Shown here: positions 9,192 to 19,700 of the stretch, piece after piece
Layout of the letters: every line of letters starts with the position of its first letter
Numbering within the stretch: the stretch's first letter is position 1
Assembly: GCA_950097015.1 (NCBI GenBank)
Contig: CATNEN010000039.1
Coordinates: forward strand, 6,092,501 to 6,156,500
Direction of reading: 5' to 3'
Length of the DNA: 64,000 nucleotides
DNA from: Macrostomum hystrix
Lineage: Eukaryota > Platyhelminthes > Macrostomidae
Program-made: the position numbers and the translations under genes
The notes under the pieces: generated by a model
The model's input: only the letters and a program-made list of their open reading frames with translations
What the model was told of the DNA's origin: nothing
Database searches by the model: none

Positions 9192-11545
9192 TCAAGAATC
9201 GATAGCATCGGCGCAGCTATAATCTTTCACTTCATCATCGACTGCTTCAGCTGACCTAGTAGTGTCCTCAGCTGAAGCTCGCTCAGCCGGAGCAGGTTCG
9301 GCGGGGTCCGCCTCGTTGACGGCGTCAATGAAGTCCTCGGGCGCGCCATAGTCTGGGAAGAGCTGGTCGCTGGACTCGGTTTGATATGGCGACGGGTTGA
9401 GCTGCGGTCGCATCGGATGCGCGGGCACAAACAGGCGAAAATTGTGCTGCGAAGCTTCGCGCGTCAAAGCCGGCGTCCTGCCAGTTGGCTTGGAGCAGAG
9501 CAGCAGAGGCTGCTGGAAGCCGTGGCATTGCTGCTGCTCCCACACCGAGACAATGTGCGCGAAGCCGACCTCGCGCTCAAGGAAGTGCTTGAACTGCTCG
9601 GGGCGCAGCTCGATATTGCTGGCAAAGTTCCGCTTGTGGGCTGGACAGAGCAGAGTCCGCTGATAGGATCTGTAAGGCTGCGGCTCCACAATGAACTTGC
9701 CATCCGGTCTGAGCTCTTTGAATGCCCGGTGGAAGAACAATTTCAGGCCGCGATCGCCCCAGTTAAGGTGGATCCACTTGGTGATGCTGAATGCTTGGAT
9801 GACATCATATTTGTTTTCCTCTACGGAGGCTAAATCCGCTTCGCTATCTAGCACATAGTTGCCAGCCTTGAAGGTCACATTGTAGGGGAATCCACCGCGC
9901 TCAGGAGGTGACTGCGGGCGGGTTAATGAGCATTATTTATTAGGGGCGGGCGGTGATTTAGACATTAGACAAGCTCATCTTGGGGGCCGAATTGTACAGT
10001 GAGAGTGTACACTGTCAGACGATAGCCAGGGACTGGGGCAGAGAAGTGGATAATTTAGAGTTCCGCCATGGCTACGGATACGGCTACGGGAAGTTGCGGA
10101 TACGAATATGGCGACGGGAAATTTTGTTTCCCGGATCTACTTTCCGTATATTGAGCTCTCAAATATAGTTAGCACCTAGGTGAGTAAAACTAACAGCGCA
10201 GACATAATAGAAACAACAAGAAAAAGTAGAAAGAAACTCAAGCCCCTAAAGACTTCAAGGCTACATGCATGTTCATGGGGATATGTGGATGGCTATGGCG
10301 AGACACTGGAGAGATTAAATAAATCAAGGACTTCACAGAAACACAGTTTATGAAGAACTTTTCCAACTGCCTACAATAGGAACTCTTAAATCGTGGTATT
10401 CGGGACTGCCACGTGCACACGTTGCCTGGTGCAGACTCCCCAGTCCCCAGCCTAGTGAGGACCCTCACCGAGGAGCCGTCCTCCGCTTTGCCGGCCTCTT
10501 GCAGGCGCTCGCCGAGGTTCCGCTGGGCGATTTCCACCAGTTCTTCGTCGATATCCAGACCCGTCAGAGAGCGGACGCCGAGGGCCTCGGCTATCCGCAT
10601 GGACAGAATGCCGTCGTTGCAGCCGATGTCCAGGACGTCGCGGCCAGTGTACCAGTCGGGCTGGAGCAGCTGCAGCCTGTCGTCCTGCATTTGGCCGATG
10701 TTGAACTCGCCGGCGCCCCTGGCCTGCCTGGAATAGTCGGCTCGGAAATTGCCGTAGATGGCTACGAACTTTGGCCCGCTAGCGGCGGCGCTGAAGGAAT
10801 TCGACAGTGGGCCGCCGCCGCTGACAGACGCCTGAGCAGCTGGGTCAGCTGCAGGATCTAAGCTGTCCGACGTCTCTGCCGCCATCCCGGCCTCCTGCTC
10901 CTCCTCCGAGTGGGGCGAGTTCAGCGCGCTGTCGCCGGGCATTGGTGACAGGCCAGACTGGGCTCGCCGCTTGCTCTCGGCGGCCACCCAGCGCAGGTTG
11001 AGCGGATCTGATGCCGCCACAGGCTGCGACTGACCCGGAGTCGTTGAACTGGAGCCAGACGAGACTCGCCGGCGGGTTGGCGCTCCGCCAGTAGCGCCAG
11101 AGCCAAACCGTTTCTGACGGCCGGCGATGCCGCGGCCTCGCTGCACAGAGCCACCTCGGCCAACGCCAGAGCCGCCGGCGCGCCACGGTCTAGGAGGAGG
11201 TGGTGGCGGTGGCATCATCGTCATTGCTGACTGCTGCTGCTGCTGTTGCCAGTAGGGTGCGCTGCCGGCTGCTGCATAGTGCTGCTGGGCCAGTGAATGC
11301 CGACGCTGCGGAGGCTGCTGGCCCACGTGGCGATAGGCTGCTGACAGGCCGCTACTGCGAGCAGCGCTACGACCAACTCCGCCACCCATTGTGCCATGGA
11401 GGGCAGCATCCGCAGCTGAAGATCGTCCTCTACTACTGCCGACGCTATTGCCACTCCCATGGCCACGGCTGCTGTTGAGCCGGCCGCCCCTGGGCCGACT
11501 GCTTCTGCCACCCCTGAGCTGGCCTGCAGACTGAAACTTGTTCAT
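9192..11545 (-). CDS. MEPCE: 7SK snRNA methylphosphate capping enzyme (Bin3/MEPCE family)
   Basis: Bin3-family enzymes use S-adenosylmethionine to methylate the 5' gamma-phosphate of 7SK RNA, stabilising the nuclear snRNP that restrains P-TEFb. Two minus-strand exons, 10469-11545 and 9192-9911, join in phase 0 (GTGAGG donor, CCCGCAG acceptor) to 598 codons plus TGA. Residues 1-260 are low complexity, rich in Arg-Gly, Gln and a Pro run. The domain starts at FVAIYGNFRADYS and has motif I (GRDVLDIGCNDGILSMRIAE), TGLDID, then in exon 2 GNYVLDSEADL, SITKWIHLNWGDRGLKLFF and FIVEPQPYRSYQR, all typical of Bin3. An acidic tail of about 70 residues follows the usual end of the family. The start is the first ATG of the frame. 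The 557-bp intron has no full repeat. This is the only strongly conserved nuclear RNA-processing gene here. Confidence 0.94.
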
Positions 11546-12131
11546 TTTCTTGGCTGTTTAGCTTGCTATTGAGATTAGCTTTTATGCTGCAATAGTGCTT
11601 GCTTCCTGTAGATATAAAATTGGATTTTTGTCTAAATTCTCAACTCTCAAAAATTGCAGCTTAAACAACAATAGATTGTAATCTATTAACATAAATAATA
11701 TTAAAGACTAAAAAAATCTGAAATTTTTACACTGGCAAGTGTTTTCTGTAAAAAAATATTCCTGCTATCCAGCTTAATATTTTTTAAATAGAACAAACAT
11801 AACAAAAAATAAATGTTTAAATGCCATAATAAGTTTTAAGTTGTTAAAAATAACTTTTGCGCTAGAATGAATACATACATATTAATAAATTATTAGTATG
11901 AGAAAAAAATTAACTTTAAAGCCTAAAGCTCAAAAAATCTTTTTTGGTCTAGTAATAAATATTTAAAACAATATATTTCCATTTAATATACATTTGCAAT
12001 TTTTCCCATATTCTATCATAACAAATATGAATTGTGTCAACAGAAATAGCAGCAACAAATTTTTTATGTTTAGCAATTATTTGCTGCACATTAAAAAATG
12101 GTTAAACTCTAGCTAGCTATAACAACCACAT
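11546..12131. other. AT-rich intergenic DNA 5' of MEPCE
   Basis: Nothing is recognisable. On the minus strand, short polypyrimidine-AG motifs (for example TATCTACAG, about 60 bp before the ATG) could be leader acceptors, but this is unproven. Confidence 0.4.
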
Positions 12132-12139
12132 CAAAAATC

Positions 12140-12618
12140 GGCAAAGTCCTACTTTGCTGCGTTAAATTATTTTGACGATAAAAAGTTAAAATCACGCTAA
12201 TTAGAGCTAATTAGTTCGCACAGGGTTAGGTGGCTGCCCTAAAAAAAACTGCCTTTCGTGACGGCCCTCTGCGTCCTGCAGGTAGGGCATGACCAGGCGT
12301 AGCCATCGACAAACTGGGCTCCATCTCGGTGCTGCAGTCGCATGGCCGGAGCTTCTGGGCAATGGTCGCATGTTCGGGAGTTGCGAATCAGCCCATATGT
12401 GGCCAACCAGCGCATGGCCGCTGCCCTGTCCGACGTCTGTAGCACCAGCTCACGATGGGTGACGTCCAGGTTGCAGAGCTCGATAGCTGGCCTTACATCA
12501 GCAACAGGAACGACTGTTGTGGGTGCCCTAGGTCGCCCGGCCATAGTAGTCACCAGTTCGGCTGAAATGAAAAAAAAAGAGGTCAAAATAATTTAACGCA
12601 GCAAAGTAGGACTTTGCC
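12140..12618 (-). mobile_element. Merlin/ISXO2-type DNA transposon, non-autonomous, perfect ends
   Basis: The 37-bp terminal inverted repeats at 12140-12176 and 12582-12618 match perfectly by reading. They begin GGCAAAGTCCTACTTTGCTG, itself a small hairpin. Both are flanked by the identical 8-bp duplication CAAAAATC (12132-12139 and 12619-12626). An 8- to 9-bp duplication is the signature of Merlin elements, the eukaryotic relatives of IS1016/IS1595. Inside is an open frame that stops after a zinc ribbon, so the element needs a transposase from elsewhere. Identical ends suggest a recent insertion. Confidence 0.88.
12239..12544 (-). pseudogene. N-terminal zinc-ribbon fragment of an ISXO2/Merlin-like transposase
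   Basis: The 101-codon frame begins MAGRPR and contains WLATYGLIRNSRTCDHC, then a second pair YAWSCPTC, then TKGSFF and a stop. The arrangement C-x2-C, about 24 residues, C-x2-C, then a GSFF-type ending matches the zinc ribbon ahead of the DDE domain in ISXO2-like transposases. The catalytic domain is absent. The start chosen is the ATG nearest the domain; an in-frame upstream ATG exists. Confidence 0.7.
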
Positions 12619-12626
12619 CAAAAATC

Positions 12627-13668
12627 TGTTTTGTTAAAGCGCACACAGTATCTGAACAAAATAATCAAGGTAAATGTTTGTTGATCACTGGGTATATAAA
12701 ACACAAAAACTGTTATAAATCCTAGTGTTTCCAGAAAGCCTACAGCTACAGTTGCTAAACAAGGAAAGAAATGTGAAACAGCATATAATTTTATTTGCAG
12801 TTGATTGATTTTAGCTAGTTGGTTTTAGTGCAGTTTAAAAATCCAGTAGGCATAGGCATTAGCTAGGTCACATAAAAAATTTTAAAAAGTTGTTGGCAAG
12901 ATGCTAGCATAGTTTGGCTTGGCTTGGCTTGGAGTTAATGGTGGTTGATAGGACCCTGGCTAAGTACCATTTAGCTAATACGTAATAGTACAAAAAATAT
13001 TATACATTATCTAAGAAAATGTAATACTGAACTTTAGGCCATATAGCTTTTATTTCAATTTTAATCTTTGAATTATAATTCTTTCTTAAAGACAATGAAA
13101 CCTGCACAAATGTGCATACTTTTAGGCAATACAGTGCTGTGGTTGTTATAATATGTGAGGTTCTCTTACTCAAGGCGATAAATGTTCACGAGCAAAATCA
13201 AATTCTGAGAGGCACGAAACATTCCGCTGCGCGACCATGCATGGCCTTAGCAGTAAAGGTGCATTATTTTATTTCGCTTACTTTTGGCTATGTTGATTTT
13301 ATTGTATTTACCCTTTACGTGAGCAATACTTGCTAGCGTCCTTTGCGCTAACACAGAAGAAAGCAAGCGTAAGTATTTTTTATTACATGAGAAATTTTCC
13401 TTTATTTTCCTTCGTGAGTCGCTTTAGTATTACATAATACACATGGCCAATTTATTAAATAAGCCTTAAATAATGCAGCAAGTTCGCTATGCTTTTTAAT
13501 TCATAACTGTATTAAAAAATATTTTTACCACCTCTTGCAGAGCTCAGTTTTATGTTACGCAATTCATCGTGCCTTTTTCGTGCGTTTTTATTAACCCTAA
13601 AAATAATCGACCTAATTTCTTGTCTGACCTCGCGTCCTTTTAGACTCAAGTATTCAGTAGACTCAAGC
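12627..13668. other. AT-rich DNA upstream of the receptor kinase gene
   Basis: No exon was recognised. Near the right end TCCTTTTAG (about 13635-13643) is a pyrimidine-AG site about 26 bp before the proposed receptor ATG. It could be an acceptor for a 5' UTR exon or a trans-spliced leader. Confidence 0.4.
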
Positions 13669-13756
13669 ATGCACCGATCAAGCCGGAATGCAATCAAATG
13701 GATAATTTTACTACTCTCTGTTCACCAGTTTTCATCACTTAGAACGCCAAAGCATG
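13669..13756 (+). CDS. Receptor kinase exon 1: signal peptide (inferred)
   Basis: ATG opens 29 codons with a hydrophobic core KWIILLLSVHQF. It ends at a strong donor GTAAGA in phase 1, exactly the phase required by exon 2. The joined sequence runs directly into the L1 start (ICLGSIVIASRR). The link across a 7-kb intron is inference; another upstream exon is possible. Confidence 0.55.
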
Positions 13757-16700
13757 GTAAGAAATCAACTATATTTTTTGCCTTTGAATTCGTCACTTCA
13801 ACGTTAGATTTCATCCATCGAATGAAAATACAAAAGCCATAGAATAAGAGATAATGTGCCACTGAAAAGGGGGAACTATACGTTTAATTTCGGCAACTGT
13901 AACCATAAAACATCAAATGACAGCAAACGCAAACTTGTAAGGAAGGCAGCAGTCAGAACATACTGGATAAGAGAAGTCTATTGAACACGCAACACTCCAA
14001 CAAAGTCAGTCATTAATATTTTCGAGTTCAGGCAGCGCTGGAAGTGCGTCGAGCAGTAACGTGACTCGCAAGCCAGTCCAGCAGAAAAGCAAGCATATCC
14101 GCACTCATTAATTTTGGCCGATTGCCTCCCCTAGCCAGTGCTTCAACCATACATTTGTCGTTGAAGACCTTGATGATGCTGTTCGCAGTCTGTCGCTTTA
14201 TCCCCAGTTGCCGTGGAAGCAGAATCCAATCTTCATCGCGTTGGTAAGCGCTTATCAGTCGTCGATCTAGGGCCGCAATCCGCGTATAGCCGCCACGCTA
14301 AGCCGTAGAGAGTTCCTCAGACGAAATCTATGGCAGTTTTGTCGAAATCCATTTCTCGTCTCTCACTGGTTTGGCCATAGACAAGCATATTTTGTCTTTG
14401 CAAAAGCCCCATTTGAAATAACTGGCTTGACGAAACCAAATGCTGAAGTGACGAATTCAATCGGAAAAAGGTATATTTCTGATGCTTCTCTTTTATTATC
14501 TTTCCAAGAAATTGCATTTAGATTTCGATTTAAGATAGGAAAATTGCGTTAAAATGTAGAAGTGTATTTTTTCTATGGTCAGATCGCACGAATAAGTGCA
14601 TTTCATTGAAATACCTGGATTCCTGGAAACTCCAAAATGTAGACACAAGGGCTTGATGATTTTGTGTTTCTACCCTAGACAACATTTATATTTCCTGTTG
14701 CTACAGCGTCTTGTCATGAGGGGCTTCAAGCAGCGTTGCCGCAGGCTTTTCTGTTGCGAGCATGTTCAAATGAAAACTTTATTTCATTATTATTGAATTA
14801 TCAGATATTTGTGAAGTTCAACGTTGAAGTTCAACGTCACAAATATCTGTCTTGTATCTGGTCCCCGATCTGTGTGTTCTCTGTGGCATTTAAAGTATAT
14901 GGAATCGAAAGGGGTGGACCCATGCGCCGATGCAGATGGCAGATCCTTCCATTTTTGGTGGCACGTGTCTCTGATGTTTGGCTGTTCAAATGCTTCAACA
15001 TAAGCTATACAACATTTTCGGTAAATAAGAAGTACGACTATTTAGTTAACAAGTGGATTAAATACTTAGTTGCGAGCTAGCAGTGCAATCGGCCTAAACA
15101 CAGCCAAACATATTAAATATACAGCACTTACAGCAAATAGTTCTTTTTAATGCGCAAATAACTAAATATAGGCAAAATGCGAGTTCGGCAGGTCGCACAG
15201 ATCTACGCGCTAGCTCGAGGCACCACAAATTTATAACCCACAATAAGAATGCGGCGTGATTCGCGACTCGCACTCAACGAAGAAAATCAGGTGGTTTCTG
15301 ATGAATCCGCGTGCACGCATTGAAGAATATTACTGCTGCATGCACAGCTCAGGGAATGATACCGTGTGATAACTTATCAGGGTCTGTTAAAGCAACCAAG
15401 AGTCTGAATTGTAGACATAAGATAGATAAAAATGAGAAGCAGCTCATCCAACTAATTTATAAAAGCAAGCATCGATTCTTAGATAGAATGAGTTCTACTA
15501 ATAAAAATAATTGATTACACCTGCCCCAATTGGGCCAGATGTGCAGCCGACAGCACAGCCGCAGCTAATGCGCGGCGCATCTGAAGGCTGCGTACAGCTG
15601 TTCAGTCCATGGACTGGACAGGACGCCACACACCCTGGATTACAGCAGCTAATTCTGGGTGAACTGAAGCAACAGTTAAGTGTCTTGCTAAAGGACACAA
15701 AATGTTCCAAATGTTCGAAATTCTGCTTGTAAAATACGAGTATATAAGGTTGCAGGCTCGCGATCAACTCGGAGGATAGAATCGACGCCTGTAGAATCTA
15801 GACTGAAAAATTCAAGTCTGTCCCACACCTATTATAAAAACTGGAGAAGGGATATCAAATGCACTTTGCTTGCTTTCATGAGCTTATACTCGACACCTAC
15901 TGAGAGATTAGAATAAGGAAATTAAAAAAGATTTCTGGTACCATGCATGCATCTGCTTTGAGTGCACCTATTTGGAAGACAGTTCGTTTGTCTTGCTGTT
16001 TTATCTTCCTGATCCCTGATGCCTATCGCTGGCTGAGGAAATTCAGCAAACACTGACAAAGGATTAAAATTGCCCACGGGCCATTGTGGAACTGTATATG
16101 TTGGTTAGAAACTAGCGTTCGACACGTGCGAGTCATTGGCGCTAATTACATGATTAGGCGCTATTTAATCTTGCCGACACGCTGAGCAGCAGCGACCGGA
16201 GGGTGCTTAACAATCTTTTTCATCATCGACGGAAATTGGATTCCATGCAACCCGTTGTCAAACCTTTTTTTCTAATTTAAAGAGTGCATTTAAAAGCTAC
16301 CCAGACAAAAAGGAGATGACGCTAGAAATTAATAGAAATTAAAATGAAAGATAATGAACTAGGAGAGTCGGTAAAATAGACAAAGGGCATGCAGATTGTA
16401 GCCGTGGAATTACCTGTCCATGCGTACTTCAATACTAATATCGTCCCGCTTTTATTTTTGGGGTTGGCGTCAGCCGCACTTGCCAGTGTAAAATTGCGGT
16501 GCGATCTGGTATTTTTGTAGAAATTTGCGCAGCTAAAAGAAGCCTGGACTAGACAGAACACGGTCAATTGCACTGCCCGAACAGGTCGAAGAACTGCAGG
16601 CTGTAGGCGCTTCCCCCCCCGGCTATTGATTTTGGAGCACAGATCTGATCAAAGGCTTACACGAGTGGAAAGCAGTCTGGGCTGACAGGTTTCGTGTTCA

Positions 16701-19700
16701 TCGCTTATGGGAAAAATAAGACCCAGATTTTTTGGGACGAATGCACTTTATTCTAGGATTATTAAGTAGAGTAATTAAGTGAAGTCATTAAATTTACGTT
16801 TTCATCAATTAAACTAATCGATTTTGAATTTCCTCAGTCTGCGCTGAGGTGCATTTTGAGGGTAGCTCGTTTTCCTGGAAAGCATGCATCTTTTCTGCAC
16901 CCCTTTTTAGAACCTAGAGACAGTAATCAGAAAGAGGGAATTCCACGGTTCGTGTTGTACTCCTAGACGACATTCAACATCATTTGCTACATCATTTCAC
17001 ACATTTCTCCACATTTTTACTAAGTGGCTGCCAATGGGAGTGCAGGGACTGTACATTAAACCACGGCCAAATTTTATCGCTGAATTCATCACTTAGCTAT
17101 AGCTTTGGGTGCCTATTGAAAAACACTTATTCCCAGTTCACTTACTGATCTCCCATTCACAGTTCACTTACTGATCTCCCATTCACAGTTCACTTACTGA
17201 TCTCCCATTCACAGTTCACTCACTGATCTCCCATTCACAGTTCACTCACTGATCTCCCATTCACAGTTCACTCACTGATCTCCCATTCACAGTTCACTCA
17301 CTGATCTCCCATTCACAGTTCACTCACTGATCTCCCATTCCCAGTTCACTCACTGATCTCCCATTCACAGTTAACTCACTGATCTCCCATTCACAGTTCA
17401 CTTACTGATCTCCCATTCACAGTTCACTCACTGATCTCCCATTCCCAGTTAACTCACTGATCTCCCATTCACAGTTCACTCACTGATCTCCCATTCCCAG
17501 TTCACTCACTGATCTCCCATTCCCAGTTCACTCACTGATCTCCCATTCACAGTTCACTTACTGATCTCCCATTCATAGTTCACTCACTGATCTCCCATTC
17601 ACAGTTCACTCACTGATCTTCACAGTTCACTCACTGATCTCCCATTCACAGTTCACTCACTGATCTCCCATTCACAGTTCACTCACTGATCTCCCATTCC
17701 CAGTTCACTCACTGATCTCCCATTCCCAGTTCACTCACTGATCTCTCATTCACAGTTCACTCACTGATCTCCCATTCCCAGTTCACTCACTGATCTCCCA
17801 TTCCCAGTTCACTCACTGATCTCCCATTCACTGTTCACTCACTGATCTCCCATTCACTGTTCACTCACTGATCTCCCATTCCCAGTTCACTCACTGATCT
17901 CCCATTCCCAGTTCACTCACTGATCTCCCATTCACTGTTCACTTACTGATCTCCCATTCCCAGTTCACTCACTGATCTCCCATTCACAGTTCACTCACTG
18001 ATCTCCCATTCACAGTTCACTTACTGATCTCCCATTCACAGTTCACTTACTGATCTCCCATTCCCAGTTCACTTACTGATCTCCCATTCACAGTTCACTT
18101 ACTGATCTCCCATTCCCAGTTCACTCACTGATCTCCCATTCACTGTTCACTCACTGATCTCCCATTCACAGTTCACTTACTGATCTCCCATTCCCAGTTC
18201 ACTCACTGATCTCCCATTCACAGTTCACTTACTGATCTCCCATTCCCAGTTCACTCACTGATCTCCCATTCACAGTTCACTTACTGATCTCCCATTCCCA
18301 GTTCACTCACTGATCTCCCATTCACAGTTAACTCACTGATCTCCCATTCACAGTTCACTTACTGATCTCCCATTCCCAGTTCACTCACTGATCTCCCATT
18401 CACAGTTCACTCACTGATCTCCCATTCACAGTTCACTCACTGATCTCCCATTCCCAGTTCACTCACTGATCTCCCATTCACAGTTCACTCACTGATCTCC
18501 CATTCACAGTTCACTTACTGATCTCCCATTCCCAGTTCACTCACTGATCTCTCATTCCCAGTTCACTTACTGATCTCCCATTCCCAGTTCACTTACTGAT
18601 CTCCCATTCCCAGTTCACTCACTGATCTCCCATTCACAGTTCACTCACTGATCTCCCATTCACAGTTCACTTACTGATCTCCCATTCACAGTTCACTCAC
18701 TGATCTCCCATTCACAGTTCACTCACTGATCTCCCATTCACAGTTCACTTACTGATCTCCCATTCCCAGTTCACTCACTGATCTCCCATTCACAGTTCAC
18801 TCACTGATCTCCCATTCACTGTTCACTCACTGATCTCCCATTCACTGTTCACTCACTGATCTCCCATTCCCAGTTCACTCACTGATCTCCCATTCACTGT
18901 TCACTCACTGATCTCCCATTCCCAGTTCACTCACTGATCTCCCATTCACTGTTCACTCACTGATCTCCCATTCCCAGTTCACTCACTGATCTCCCATTCA
19001 CAGTTCACTTACTGATCTCCCATTCCCAGTTAACTCACTGATCTCCCATTCCCAGTTCACTCACTGATCTCCCATTCCCAGTTAACTCACTGATCTCCCA
19101 TTCACTGTTCACTCAATGATCTCCCATTCCCAGTTCACTCACTGATCTCCCATTCACTGTTCACTCACTGATCTCCCATTCCCAGTTCACTCACTGATCT
19201 CCCATTCACAGTTCACTCACTGATCTCCCATTCACTGTTCACTCACTGATCTCCCATTCCCAGTTCACTCACTGATCTCCCATTCCCAGTTCACTCACTG
19301 ATCTCCCATTCACAGTTCACTCACTGATCTCCCATTCACTGTTCACTCACTGATCTTCACAGTTCACTCACTGATCTCCCATTCACTGTTCACTCACTGA
19401 TCTTCACAGTTCACTCACTGATCTCTCATTCACAGTTCACTCACTGATCTCCCATTCACAGTTCACTCACTGATCTCCCATTCACTGTTCACTCACTGAT
19501 CTCCCATTCCCAGTTCACTCACTGATCTCCCATTCCCAGTTCACTCACTGATCTCCCATTCACAGTTCACTCACTGATCTCCCATTCACTGTTCACTCAC
19601 TGATCTTCACAGTTCACTCACTGATCTCCCATTCACTGTTCACTCACTGATCTTCACAGTTCACTCACTGATCTCTCATTCACAGTTCACTCACTGATCT

